From Desmodus rotundus (taxonomy: Eukaryota > Chordata > Mammalia > Chiroptera > Phyllostomidae): a stretch of 64,000 nucleotides of DNA. Shown piece after piece: positions 13,166 through 25,560 of the stretch. The notes under the pieces are model-generated. The model ran no database searches. It had not been told where the DNA came from and saw nothing but the letters and a program-made list of their open reading frames with translations. A program made the position numbers and the translations under genes. Each line of letters opens with the position of its first letter. Within the stretch, counting starts at the first letter, position 1. The stretch spans positions 152,662,935 through 152,726,934 of the forward strand of contig NC_071387.1 of assembly GCF_022682495.2 (NCBI RefSeq), written 5' to 3'.

Positions 13166-13562
13166 CTGTACCAATCTGCATTTCCACCAACAGTGCATGA
13201 GGATTTCTTTTTCTCTACATCCTGGCCAGCACTTGTTGTTTGTTCATTTATTGATATAGTCATTCTGAAAGGTATATTCTGATACCTTATTGTGGTTTTA
13301 ATTTGCATTTCTCTGATGATTAGTGATGTTGAGCATTTTTTTCATAACTCTCTTGGCCATTTGTATGTCCACCTTGTAGAAGTGTGTATTCAGGTCATCT
13401 GTCCATTTTTTAATTGGAGTGTTTGTTTTTTTTTGATGATTAGTTATATGAGTTCTTTATAAATTTTGGATATTAACCTCTTATCAATATATTATTTGCA
13501 AATATCTTCCCCTATTCAATAGGCTGTCTTTTTGTTTTGTTGATCGTTAAGGAGTAAATATT

Positions 13563-15394
13563 TAGAGATAAGAAAGTTAAATGATGGGTGTACAAAATGT
13601 TCTTGTTACATTCTTAAGACTCATGTTCATAAGTTGTATAGATGACACTTTCAGAGTTTGAAGGAAGTAAAGAGAGGTATATTTCCTTATAGGGTACAGT
13701 GGCTTCAGCTTGTGGTTGATTGTTCTTCCTATGATGCTGAAAATCATCCACTAGGTAACTAACAAGAAAACTGTTAGCATTTACATTTAAAACAAAACTT
13801 ATAAATTACAGGTTGTTCTTTAGTATGAGAACAAATTCACAAAACATGAATCACATTGCTTTGAATCAACTTTAGTTAGGGGAACTTGCTAATCCACGTG
13901 GTAAACAAGTTATTGTGGGCATGTTGGAATTTGATAATCTTGATCATCCTGTACAACTCCTATTTATTTTTTTAGAGCTCAGTTCATTCATTGTCTCCAT
14001 TTGGAGGCCTACTTTGATATCCCTTTCCTTCCTTGCTCTTTTCTTTCTTACTCTGTTAGGAGCCTAATTCTGTTTTATTTAGATATTTGCCTTTTCCAAA
14101 CTTTGCCTCACCCGTAGATTTTCTCATTCTATTTAACCAGAAAATACTCAAGAGCAGTGGTTACCCCCTTGTTTTCTATAATACCCAGTTCTTAGTGTCT
14201 GACACTTAATAAGCTCTCAATAGAAAATTGTTTCATAAATTAAATTATTGAAGAAAAGATTAGAATGAAAGAGAACTTTAGTTTCCCAGTCTTTATTCTA
14301 CAGATTACCTATTATTTTGTGGATACAGCAATAAATTTTCCATGATAATAAACACTTTTTCATGGTTAGATAATGTTTTCCAAATTGGAGCCATACATGG
14401 AAATTATGGCTCTTGACTTCAATTCTAAAATGATACAATAATTATAAAACCAGTTGGCTCTAGAATGTCAAAATTAGGTCTCCATAAAAGTGTCTCTCCA
14501 AATAATACTATATGATACCTACTCAAGCATTTTAATTTCATTATATTTTCAGTATCATATTATCTATTTCATGCCATTCATTCAGTGAGTATTTAAGGAA
14601 CACTCTGATACCACAGTAGTAATTGAAATTTTGTTTCCTCAAGAACTTTACATACTAGAATAAAAAGCAGGTGATAAGCCAAAAAAAGTGGTAAAAATGC
14701 AATAGAAGAAAATAATAACAGAGTAAGGCAGTTAGAGAACACTAAAAATGGTCAGTACTTGAAGCCTCTGTATGTTATATGTCGGACTGTGGTGGCTAGC
14801 CACTGAGGCTCTGCCTTTTACATGCAAATATTATTCTATATAAACAACAGTATGTCAAATTCTTCTTTCTTAACTTTTTCTAGAGTTTTAATCCAAGGAT
14901 ATCCTCTTTGAATTTCCAATGTGTTTGTAATTTTATATTGGATGTTCCTTCCCATGTTACAAATACTTGCTTGTTCTACTGTTGGTTATTCTCCAGTCTT
15001 ATTCAGGCCGACATAATTTGTAGCAGAAATTATCACTTTAATAAGATTTAAGAGAGATAGGGGAAATGCTCAGAAAATACTATGTTGCTTTGAGAAACAA
15101 TGGGGATAATGAAGAAGAAGTAAATGGGATATAGAACATCTCCAGAAATCCGCAGGGAAGGGAGCAGATGATCTGTTAGAAAACTTAGACCCTCAAAAAT
15201 TTATCAGGTAAATTGGACAGGACTTAACACATAACATTATGCATACATCTGTACAGATCTGACCTAATAGAAGGAGTAAAATATGATACTCTTGCAAATT
15301 ATTCATTCCACTTCCAGTAAATTCTACAAACCTTAGCCTGGAAATATGGTCAATAGCATTTAAGTAGAAATTAAAAGAAAGAGACCCAACCACT
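13563..15394. other. Unique AT-rich sequence
   Basis: No repeat family or exon recognised. Confidence 0.4.
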
Positions 15395-15490
15395 ACATAA
15401 TTATAGAGGCATAGAATTTCAGAGATGAAATAGATATTAGAATACTTAGATAAACTTCTTAACTTTACAGATAGAACTGAAATGAGGGGA
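15395..15490 (+). mobile_element. MIR-like ancient SINE, diverged
   Basis: The run agaggcatagaatttcagag and the tactta-aacttcttaacttta segment match the same diverged MIR/CORE-SINE type as at 10834-11010. Weak and partial. Confidence 0.35.
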
Positions 15491-15894
15491 ACTGTTCAGT
15501 ATAGACCACCTTGCAAAAGAGAAAATGTGGATGATGCAGTTAAAATACAGATTTTAACATAAGCTTAGATCCTTTTCTTATTTCTTTCATACCTTCTATC
15601 ACATCACATAAACGTGAACTTCTTGATTGTAAGAGTCATTTCTCACGTACCACTCAAATCCTGCCGTTTAATGTGCAGCCTGGTGTGATCTTTTCATTAT
15701 GAGCTCTTGAATACTGTCTTGCTGGCTGAAGAAATGAGTGAATGAATGATCAATGAATATACGGCCAGCTCTGTGCAGATTTGTCAGGAAGCTAAAAACA
15801 TCATCTGATATAACTTGACTCAACTTTGGAAAAAATTCTCTTAAACTTTTAAGGTACAATAAGATGAATTCACAGTTTAATCTTAATCCAAATA

Positions 15895-16130
15895 AAAGTA
15901 GAGTTAAAATTATCAAGTACAAACCATGTGCCAAACCGTATTACTTGTATGAAGTTGATTCCCACAACAACCTCCCAAGACAGATATTATTCTCAATGAA
16001 AAGAAAAATAACAAGCCTAAGGGAAATTAAGTAAATGGCCAAAGTAACACAGCTTGTAAACAGCAAAGCTAGATTTGAGTGTCACTCTGGCTGACTGCAC
16101 AGCCAATACCCTTTCTGTTCTTCCATTCTC
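15895..16130 (+). mobile_element. MIR SINE
   Basis: Clear MIR block order on this strand: ttcccacaacaacctccca, the aagacagatattattctca core, the cctaagggaaattaagtaaa and ggccaaagtaacacagcttg segments, then an agctagatttgagtgtcac 3' part ending near a ccaataccctt. Ancient and without a visible target duplication. Confidence 0.75.
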
Positions 16131-16280
16131 CCTTCTGTTGAAACATGGTTTAGAGAAGTAGTGTTTAAAAATGTAGGAGGATGTGATATTATTAACTTAG
16201 AATTTATAACAGCTGTGGAAAAGGACATGATCATAATTAAAACTAGATGTTAGAGAGACACATTGCAAAAATGTTGAGAG

Positions 16281-16619
16281 ACAGCATGGATGGAACTGGA
16301 GAACATTATGCTAAGTGAAATAAGTCAGTCGGTGAAAGACAAATACCATATGATCTCACCTAAAGGGAACCTAATCAACAAAACAAACAAGCAAGCAAAA
16401 TAGACATGGATATAAAGAACAAATTGACAGTGGCCAGAGGGGAGGAGAGAGGGGGAACAGAGGAAAGAAGGGGAAGGGTCAAGTCAAGGAACATGTATAA
16501 AGGACCCATGGACAAAGACAATGGGAGGGGATGGCAAGGACTGAATGTGGGAGGTGGGGATGGGTAGGGTAGGGAAGAGTAATGGGAAAAAACTGAACAA
16601 CAATAAAAAAAAGAAAAAA
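16281..16619 (+). mobile_element. 5'-truncated L1, 3' end only
   Basis: This is the terminal 340 bp of an L1 on the plus strand: it begins at the catggatggaactggagaac block near the end of ORF2, passes tatgctaagtgaaataagtc and ccatatgatctcacct, runs through a G-rich 3' UTR and ends in an AATAAA-bearing A tail (16601-16619). It is flanked by a 10-bp imperfect duplication: atgttgagag at 16271-16280 and atcttgagag at 16620-16629. It resembles the bat L1s at 24 and 30 kb. Two open frames antisense to it are incidental. Confidence 0.8.
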
Positions 16620-16737
16620 ATCTTGAGAGGGAAGAGGTTTGATTCCATGGCCATCCATTTTAGAACAGAAGATGATGCCCATGTCATAAAAGACTCTGAA
16701 ACATGAAATAACAGTAAAGTAACTGTACTGCCGTCCT

Positions 16738-16935
16738 CCAAATCCTGGCTTTGTCACTTACTAATATATGTATCTTAGGGACATGACCTTTCTATACCTC
16801 ATTTTCCTAATTTGTAAAATAGTGATGATAGCAATACATTACAAGGAAGTTAGAGAATTACATATACAAATGTAATCAGTTTTTAGACTAGAGGGTGGCA
16901 TATATAAGACATTTAATGAGTGTTAGCTACTACAC
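16738..16935 (+). mobile_element. MIR SINE
   Basis: Contains the cattttcctaatttgtaaaat and agtgatgatagcaatac stretches, the MIR 'cctcatctgtaaaatgggga' region, followed by a tail like atttaatgagtgttagctac. Diverged but colinear with MIR. Confidence 0.65.
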
Positions 16936-17439
16936 TGAAGATGAAGAAACACAAAAATGGTTCCTTGGTAAAAGATACAGGATCAAACAAGTAGCAGCAG
17001 AGAGAAGGGAGCAAGTTAAGACAGATTGGAACAAAGGTCAGTGGTACCAGCTGGGACTAAAAGTCAATACTCTTTAGGGTGAGGGTGGTAGTAGCACTTT
17101 AAATTTTTGAAGAGTGAAATGAACCTGGAAAAGTTGAATGCAATTGGCCTTGGTTGTGAGTAGCATTAGTGGTATGGTCTGAGTGGCCTTAGGCTTTTCA
17201 GAGAATAAAATTATCAGGAATCAAAAAGAAGTTAAAATCTGGGGGAAACTGACTAGAGTTTACAGGATTAAATGTATTAGAAATGAATGTAAAGGTCTGC
17301 AGTTAGGTTCAAAAAGTCAAAATAATATGGAAAAATTAGCATAACCTTGGAGTCAAATTTGTTTATTGATTATTTAAAATTATCATGATTTTATTTATAA
17401 CATTTATTACAAGCTAATTTATATTGTATATTCATTTAT

Positions 17440-17740
17440 AAATGTGTCTACATGTATACTTATTAGAACATATGCTTCCAGGTAACAGGTAGCTCAGGCA
17501 TTTGGTCCTCAGATGTCCACAATGTGCTTAACACAATGACTGGCACATAGCAGTTACTCCAAAAAAAGGTTTTTAACAGAAGCATGGATTTTTAAAATAA
17601 ATCCCCTTTACCTTACCTTTATGGGGAAAATTATTTCAACTGTCTGAGCTCCTTAGTTGTCTCCAAAATTGTTACAATAAGTGAGATAATGTATGTGAAG
17701 TGCTTGTCCTGAGGCCTGGTGCAGCTTTTCATAGTGCTAA
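17440..17740 (+). mobile_element. L2/MIR tails, diverged
   Basis: Two fragments sit close together. Near 17462-17555 is an L2-like 3' end (ttagaacatatgcttccagg, then gactggcacatagcagttac). Near 17625-17740 is a MIR-like end (aactgtctgagctccttag, ataagtgagataatgtatg, gaagtgcttg). Both are short and old. Confidence 0.45.
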
Positions 17741-20211
17741 CTTTACACTTCCAGACCAGTGCTGTGTAGAGAATATATTTCTCACTTGTACCAGTGTTTC
17801 CAACACTGATCTCCTTTAAATACCATGCTTCATAGACCATATAAACTTTTATATATTTTACCTTTGTTAGAGACCCCTTGATTGTTTTATAATAAAATTA
17901 TTTACACTATGTAGGTAATAAAATATTGATAAAATATAAAATAAATTACATCAAATTCAATAAGCACTTATTCATAAATATTACTTTATAAAAAGATACT
18001 ATCATTCCTGTCCTCAAAGACAATATGGTCTAGCTGGGTGGACTTAGATTAAATAGCTATATTGTAAGGAATATATAAAAAATGTAAAGAGAGCTTGGAG
18101 TCACCATTATTTTCAATATATAATTTTTTACAAGGTTGATACTGAGCTCTTTGAGATATCAATTTTAATACTAATAATCATGCTCTTAAAGTTCCCTTTG
18201 GTTAGATAAAAGCAATGCAAAGCAGTAAAACAAATAAAAAAGGGCTATTTAGTTGTTCTTTTTTTTTAAAAAAAAACTTTAACTCCAAATGAAAACAATT
18301 ATATCTGAGACATGCATTTATGAAATGGGTAAATTATAAGGTCAAGTTATCTTTAAAACAAAATCAAGTGACCATTGAAATATCTTATGAAAGGCATTTG
18401 GCTTAGGAAAATTGTATTCTTTCACTTAAGATTCATCATTTATACATTTGCTATTTTAAAATTACTTCTAAAGATTAGCTTTGTATTATAATGGAATTGT
18501 TGTGCAAATGAGGCTTAATACATAAAATGAGAGCTCTTATGGTGTCCCTTATGGTTCCCTCACGATTCACAAGGAGTCCTCAGGTCTGCACAGTCTGCCC
18601 TCTGGTGCCTTAGGTCTGTGCTGCTGCAGACACATTCTCCAACTTATCAGCCCTGAGATAAAAAGCAAATTCTGAGCTCAAATAGATACTTGATAGATGT
18701 AGCTTAAATTCAATTAAAAAATCAATTACTATCAGAGGCTAATTTTGAAAGAAGGCTTTCTACCATTAAAAAAATAATAATACATCTTAAAAAGCTAGTT
18801 GATCATAATTCTCATTATCAGGAAAAAAAGCTATGACAGAAACATTTTCAATATACCACAGTAAACTTTCTGCAAAAATTACAAATTGATTTTAGAATTT
18901 CTAAAGATGAGAGTTTCTATTGGAAAAATGAACTAGATAATTAATCTACTTAGCAATGAATATAGCATTCATTATTTCATAGATCCCTCCTTAGAAAATA
19001 AATAAAAACAAATTATAACTAAATATATTTTGAATTCTCACAGTTTTTTTAAAATCTCATCTGAGATTCAGATAAAGTCTACTTACTGGCCCTATGTTAT
19101 ATGCAAAATTTCCTTTTTTAAGCTTGACGGCCAAAACTCTTATACTTTTAAGTAATCATACAAAATAAATTCAAGGAAAGAAAATGAATATATTGAAACT
19201 CTAAATTATGGCTTAGAGTTCACAAATTACATGATGAAAATTTTTATTAATTCAAGCAAGCCTCTAAATTTTATAAAAGACATCTTCGTATTCCAAATTG
19301 ATATTAAAATATGATAGGTCTACAGTCTTATTTTAACCTGAAATGATTAAATCAGGCTACTTAATACTTCATTAATTGTAATCCATTAAAGAAGATGACT
19401 AAATTCAGAATTCACTAGTTGAATATGCATTAATGGCTGACATTTTTGTGGTATTAACTGTTTTTAACAAATGTCTTTTCACAAATGGAATATTATTTAT
19501 ACAATTAGCTCTATACAAAATTCACAGCATAAAAAAGTTTTGCGTCTTGCAGAGGAATAGTTGGCATCTTCTTTTAAAAAATATAGCATTGGAGAACCCC
19601 AAAATATGAAAATTATACAATAAATTATTATATTCACTTGGTAAGGGGAAAGTTGACTTATAGTTGAATTTAATGATGAGCTACATTGAACTGCTGCACA
19701 TTAGCAATATGTCTTTGATGATATCAACCTCAGAAATAGATCATTTTAAGCAGCAAAGGCAGCAATTATAGAAGAATGTCAAATTACAAAAACTGAGCAA
19801 TTAGACAAAAAAATTAACAGGGCATAATTCAGTGTAGGTATGGTTTTTATATTTCTGTTATATCTCTTTATAATAAAATATTTTCATCTCTCATAAGATC
19901 TCTCTAGTTTAAATAATCCTACCAGATATGCAAACTAGAGCCCTGGTAGTCATTTTGGAATTGTGAAAAAAATAAAAAAGGAGGTAATAAAAGTGTTGTG
20001 TTAAACTCCACTGTTCAAATTCATTTCAATAAGAATCAGTCAATAAAAAGTCCTTGTTTCAGCAAAGGCAGGGGAAGAAACAAAAGGAGTTAATGAAATG
20101 ATCTGTTTACAAAATGCTAAGTGAGGGTTCTATGAGAAAACAGCATTAAATCTAATTTTGGTTTCCTAATGCAATTTAGTAAATCTCATATGCTTCCAGT
20201 TTCTGCTTGTC

Positions 20212-20237
20212 TTTTTTTTTTTTTTTTTTTTTTTTTT
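20212..20237. repeat. Poly(T) tract, 26 T
   Basis: An uninterrupted run of 26 T. It is not clearly attached to a retrotransposon body on either side, so it reads as a simple mononucleotide repeat. Confidence 0.9.
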
Positions 20238-23200
20238 GTAAATGAACTGAGGCTGTGGTCCTTTTACTTTTTTTACTGTTAATTTTTTTAAAGCTATTTA
20301 ACTTTCTTTCTTTTCAACTTTGCTACAGTATTTTTAAATAGCCCAGAAGAGATAAATCAACGCCTGAACTGTAACCTTACACTTATATACTTGTTAAATG
20401 ACTTTTTTACAGTCTGTTATTGCTAGAAATTGGATTGCTTTTAAACTAATGCTGTCTGGCGGGCAAAAGTGAGTGAAACCGCAAAGCCTGGAGGAACACT
20501 AATTACTTGTTTTAATTAGCAGCAACTTTCACTAGAGTATAATCTCCCTACAGGCCACTTTTCGGTAGGTGTGGGAAAAAAAAATCATGTAGGAACAAAC
20601 TGATAATCTTTTACTTGCTCCTAAATGAGAGCAGAACTCTGCTTTTAGCGTAGATGTATCTTTCTGTACAAGCCCCTAAACCCTCAGGGAACAGGGCCTA
20701 CCAGGCAAGGCTACCCAATTCAAAGATCTTTAGCAATCAGTTGCACAATAGAGTCCCTTATTTTATGCTGCTACATCATAAAAGTGGTCCTTTTGTTACA
20801 TTTCCATTCTGAAAAGGGTCTTAATCCCTTTCTTTTCAAACCAGTCTATGGCAAATTCCACTGGGACATCCCATTCGCCACAAGGACTGAAATGACCCAC
20901 TCCAAAAGCAGCATGTGAAGCTTGAGCCTTTTTTCCCCCTGCCACTCTCCAGAGAACATTAAATCGTACTTTTCATTCCCCTCACCATAGGGGGAACCCC
21001 CTTAATGATGACAGAGAAAGAAAAATTCCATCACACTGTCCTATGATACCATTCTGCTGTCAAGCAGGCATTTCCCTGGGCAGAGAATCAAACATGGCTT
21101 CCAGCAGGTGGATGGTGCCGAAGGTCACAGGCAGCCAAATGCAGAGGTTACACGCGAAGGAAGCACAGGTTCCCACAGCAAATTAAGTCATCTGTGAAGC
21201 CTTCTCATTTCCCAGCGACAAAATTTATGACTGCTCTAAAGGGTCATCACTGCTTACGTGCACATGTGCTTTAATGAAAGTATGCGAGAGTTTAGACGAG
21301 CAGGATCATCCCAATTAAAAACGCATGCGTGAGGAACATGTTTTTAAAAATGAGTGAAATATTCAAATGATTTTACATAGCTCTTTTCAGTACTGGTTAA
21401 AAAGATAAAAGCTTCAGAGTTTTTAATATTTCAAAAGAAAAACTTAAATAATAAATTAAGTGTGGTTATATTTCTAAAGTGAAGGTGAAGGTATTAGGAA
21501 ATAGTAACATTTTTTCCTTGATTTGAAAAATAATTTTAACTCTGACATTAAAGATGTTGAAAAAAAACACAAATTATAGTTATGCAATATTATTATAAAT
21601 CTTGATCGCTGTGCTATGGGTTCCTATAGAGCTTGAGATATACATTTCATTTAAAAAATAAAAGCTGACTTAAAATAATTTTTTAATAAAAATGTGATTG
21701 CAAAGTAGTACTTTCCATTGGATTTAATAACACACACTTGATTATTTTAAATCAATTAAAATAAAGTTTTTCTCTCATAGATTTTACTAGTATTTGTTTT
21801 ATTATTTAAAATGTCTTAAATTATAATGTAATTCCCGCTCAAATGATAAAATTAATAGAATCTATTCCATTTTGTACAAATGACTTAGAGAATTGTCTAA
21901 TAAACTTCCACAAGTGTTGACTTTTACAATTGTAAATAATAATATCATTATAAATATTCCCTTGCTCTGATTATGATTTTTTTTAATTAGACATTTGTTG
22001 GATACTTTTGTTCATTTTATTGGTTAATAATTTAGGAGAGACCTTGATTTAAAAGCACACCACCCCCTTATAGGTAAAACTTGTTGCAAAGTTATTTATA
22101 AATAATGACATGTCATAGAGCAATATTTTATATATTAACTCATATAGTAATATCATATATACATTTATCCCATACACAAGGATTTAAAAATGTCTGAGTT
22201 ACAAAAACAGCCTAAAAATAAAACCAAACTCAAAACCAAGCACATCAACTTGAGAATACAACAGATAATTTATTCTGCCATTCTTATATTACACAGGCAG
22301 TGATATTTTCCCATGGCAAGCTATTTCAAAATCAAGGGGAAAAAAAACTCCTCCAAAATGCTTATACTATAACTTTCCTTTGTTACTACAGAGATGTTTC
22401 TTGCCAGGAACTTTATTTTAGTTGCATACAGATACATTTAGTTGTTGTTTTGTAGAAAGTGAAAACTCACAAAGCATTTGTACAAAATCATTGAATCTTT
22501 GGCCTGGGATTTGTTTTCTTCAATGGCAGGCTTGTGGTTCGGTTGTGTGTAGGGTCCAGCTGGTAGGAGGAATGGGTTATGCTGTGCCTGAGATAGCAAA
22601 AAGGGATCTAAATGAGTAAAAGTAAATATCCAGAATAAAGGAGAGGTTGAAAGGGGCTTTGTGAACAAGGGGTGTTCAGTAGAGGAGAATGGCTGAGGGT
22701 GGGGCTAGCCCAACTCTTTGTTTCCCTTCACAGCAGTGCCTGTGAGGGACCTGCATTATGCCATGAATGAACTGACCATCTCTCAGACAGGCTAATAGCC
22801 ACCCTGTAAGCACATTTAAACTATCAAGCCTAAATATTTAGAGTTATTTGGAGCTCTTTTTAAAAATTAATTAGAGTCTACTTACCTGCCATTTCTTAAT
22901 TTTCTATACACTCTCTTTCCCTAACAATTTCTGTAAGATGCATTCTAAAATCCATGACTGAAAACTATGCCTGGACTTCATGCTGTTTAATTAAGTCTGA
23001 AGAAAAATGGTTTGTTTTGTAAAATTTATATACTTTATAGACAACCCAAACATCAGTTAGGGTGCAGATTCAAACACAATTTATTTCTGTTTTCAAGTTT
23101 TAATTTCTATGCAGAATGTTTTCTTTTTTTAGTACAATTGATTTTGTTTGCTCATATGTGGGAAAGTGAAAGCCATGTTTGAAGAGGTGTGTTCAGAACC

Positions 23201-23491
23201 TACACACTATGGGAGAAGGAACATAAACAAGGGCAGGCCGGGGAAGAAAAAAGGAAACGTAGTTTTTTTCCCCCTCACTAAATATCAAGGTGTTTATGTT
23301 TTATAATCCTGAATATTCTCTAGGTAGATGTCTGGAGGGGAAATAAAACTCAAATGTCCATAAGGGACTTGATTACAATAACTGAGTGTCACTTATATTT
23401 CATTATTAACTTTTTCATATTACAACTGGTGATTATCCTCTAGGAAAACACCATTAATAAGATGACTTAAATACTGAAAATCCAACTAAAG

Positions 23492-23517
23492 AATATATAT
23501 ATATATATATATATATA
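23492..23517. repeat. (AT)n microsatellite
   Basis: Thirteen perfect AT units in the middle of AT-rich sequence, likely polymorphic in length. Confidence 0.9.
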
Positions 23518-23907
23518 CTTTATGTATATTACTATATGAATATATCTGTATTATATAGATAATAGCTTATTTGATAAGGCGTTAAGTAAAGGGTAATTTT
23601 TTTCTTCTGAGGTAACAAATGATAAAACTATAAAGAATTTTAATTATTGCCCTTTAAAACAAATACTTGTTCCTGACTCAAAACACCTTCAATCACATGT
23701 AAGGCAAAATTTTGAAGGTGCAGGTATACTACCATTTTTGTAATTTAATTTCTTTTATCTATGACTTTAAAATATAAATTGCCAAAACAAAGTTAATTTT
23801 ATATTTGAGATGTGATAATATAAATACATATTTTATGATAAATAATTATAATTTTATCAGTACTTGTATAGGTTCTGGTTATACATGTTCATATTGTAAA
23901 CATTAAT

Positions 23908-23922
23908 TAATTTCACTATGTA
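23908..23922. repeat. L1 target-site duplication, left copy
   Basis: The 15 bases taatttcactatgta recur exactly at 24933-24947, bracketing the inverted L1. Confidence 0.85.
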
Positions 23923-24932
23923 TATGTTTTTTATTTTTATAATTTTTTTCAATTTTTATTGTTATTCAAGTATAGTTGTCTCCATTTTCTGGCCACCATT
24001 TTCCCCTAACCCACCTACCCTACCTCCCACCCTCAATCCTTCCCCCCTTTGGCTTGGTCTATGGGTTCTTTATACATGTTCCTTGACTTGACCCTTCCCC
24101 TTATTTTCCCTGTTATTGCCCTACTCCCTTCTCTCAGGTTACTGTCATTTGTCCTTTATTTCAATGTCTCTGGTTCCATTTTGGTTGCTTGCTTGTGTTG
24201 TTGATAAGGTTCCACTTATAGGTGAGGTCATGTGGTATTTGTCTTCACCACCTGGCTTATTTCACTCAGCATAATGCTCTCCAGTTCCATCGATGCTGTC
24301 ATGAAGGCTAGTAGCTCTTTCTTTCTTTTTGCTGCATAGCATTCCATTGTATAAATGTACCATAGTTTTTGATCCACTCATTTAGAAAACATCAGCAAAA
24401 TGAAAAGGGAATCAATGCTATGGGAAGATATACTTACCAATGATACCTCAGACAAGGGTTTGAACTTCAAAATATATAAAGAACTCACATGACTCTGCTC
24501 CGGGAAGATTAACAATCCAATTAAAAAATGGGCAAAGGACCTGAACAGACACTTCTCCAAGGAGGACATACAGATGACTCATAGACACATGAAAAAATGC
24601 TCAGCATCACTAGCCATCAGAGAGATGCAAATGAGACCACAATGAGATACCACCTCAGTCAGAATGGCTATCCTTAAGAAATCACCAAACAAGTGCTGGA
24701 GAGGATGTGGAGAAAAGGGAACCCTAGCACACTGTTGGTGGGAATGCAGACTGGTGCAGAAACTGTGGAAACCAGTATGGAAAGCTAAAAATGGAACTGC
24801 CTTTTGACCCAGGAATTCCACTGCTGGGATTATACCCTAAGAATCTGGAAACACCAGTACAGAAGAACCTATACACCCCAATGTTCATAGCAGCACAATT
24901 TACTATAGCCAAGTGCTGGAAGAAACTTATAA
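23923..24932 (-). mobile_element. L1 with 5' inversion (twin priming)
   Basis: Flanked by an exact 15-bp target duplication. The left part (to about 24385) is an L1 3' end on the minus strand: T-rich tail, G-rich 3' UTR on the sense strand, and the end of ORF2 up to the gatccactcat block. The right part (about 24386-24932) is upstream ORF2 sequence in plus orientation, ending at ccaagtgctggaagaaac. In L1 coordinates the two parts nearly abut, with a short gap at the junction. This is the classic product of twin priming during target-primed reverse transcription. The perfect duplication suggests a fairly recent insertion; ORF2 is only a fragment. Confidence 0.88.
24386..24932 (+). pseudogene. 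L1 ORF2 C-terminal fragment (inverted part)
   Basis: Plus-strand ORF2 sequence encoding the region upstream of the C terminus: landmarks include ccaattaaaaaatgggcaaa, cttctccaaggaggacatac, tgagataccacctcagtcag and ggaattccactgctggg. Several small open frames lie on it in both orientations but none spans the fragment. It lacks the endonuclease and reverse transcriptase domains and is not functional. Confidence 0.8.
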
Positions 24933-24947
24933 TAATTTCACTATGTA

Positions 24948-25344
24948 CGTTTTATTTCAATGAAAATGCTATTTAAAATCTAAATAATTCCCAGAATCAT
25001 AGAACTCCAGAATTTACCTTAGAAATTATTTAATAGATATTATCAGGTTATTATTTTTAAACAGACAATATTATAGCCAGATCTAGGTTAGAGAGGGTCA
25101 AAGCCCCTGACCCTTTTTAAAAACATCTTTAAAAGGTATAAATAATATACATGAAATATATATTCTATAAACCAAAATGCAAATTGCAATTTAGACTATT
25201 GTTACAATGATATAAGAAATACTAAGGTACATGAAAGAAGTTTGCTTACCTCTAAAAACTCAAAATATAGAAAGACAGAAGTTCAATGTTATCTTAGTGA
25301 ATATGCCAATTCTTCTGACTGAAATATAAAGAACCATGGAATAT
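24948..25344. other. Unique sequence with a diverged MIR-like piece
   Basis: Positions 24985-25115 (cccagaatcatagaactcca, then gccagatctaggttagagag) resemble the diverged MIR/CORE-SINE type seen at 10.8 and 15.4 kb. The rest is unrecognised. Confidence 0.35.
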
Positions 25345-25560
25345 TTTTTGATAAATGTTTATTATGTGCCAGTTATTACTCTGAGGGTTTTGCCTGAATA
25401 ATATCATTTCTCACAACAGCCCTATGAAATACTTACTATTACTCCCAGTTTGAAGATGGGGAAACAAAGACTTTAAAAAGTCAAAAATATAAAGTTAGCA
25501 GTTGTTAAAGAATAAATATGAGTGAGGACATTCTGATTCTAGAATGTGTTGTTCCCTCAT
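25345..25560 (+). mobile_element. MIR SINE
   Basis: Block order matches MIR on this strand: tgtttattatgtgccagtta, ttctcacaacagccctatga, tttgaagatggggaaacaaa and a tctgattctagaatgtg end. Ancient and diverged. Confidence 0.75.

Larger units (their letters stand above)
11131..13548 (-). mobile_element. Old L1, 5' truncated, interrupted by a mariner
   Basis: Read on the minus strand this is an L1 3' portion: the ORF2 C-terminal region at the right, then the segment encoding the end of ORF2 (plus-strand landmarks ttattgatgggcacttggg, ctattgtaaataatgctgc, ttcatttagcataatacc) and a 3' UTR at the left. It carries no open ORF2. It is split by a mariner at 11621-12810 and by a small bat L1 3' fragment near 13021-13165. 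Ignoring these insertions the L1 reads through, which shows the L1 is the older element. Confidence 0.8.
17741..23907. other. Transposon-poor non-coding block
   Basis: About 6.2 kb with no SINE, LINE, LTR or DNA transposon I can recognise, the longest such stretch in the window. It contains a run of 26 T at 20212-20237 and an AT dinucleotide repeat at 23492-23517. Sub-blocks 18530-18700, 20440-20580 and 20640-21320 have mixed composition and homeodomain-like TAAT cores, for example near 20503-20520. No open frame looks like an exon. Low insertion tolerance often goes with regulatory constraint, but I cannot show conservation here. Confidence 0.5.

Noticed and set aside
16479..16757. Two overlapping minus-strand open frames of 85-92 codons
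   Set aside because: They are antisense to an L1 3' UTR whose sense-strand G-rich composition gives proline/phenylalanine-rich chance frames.
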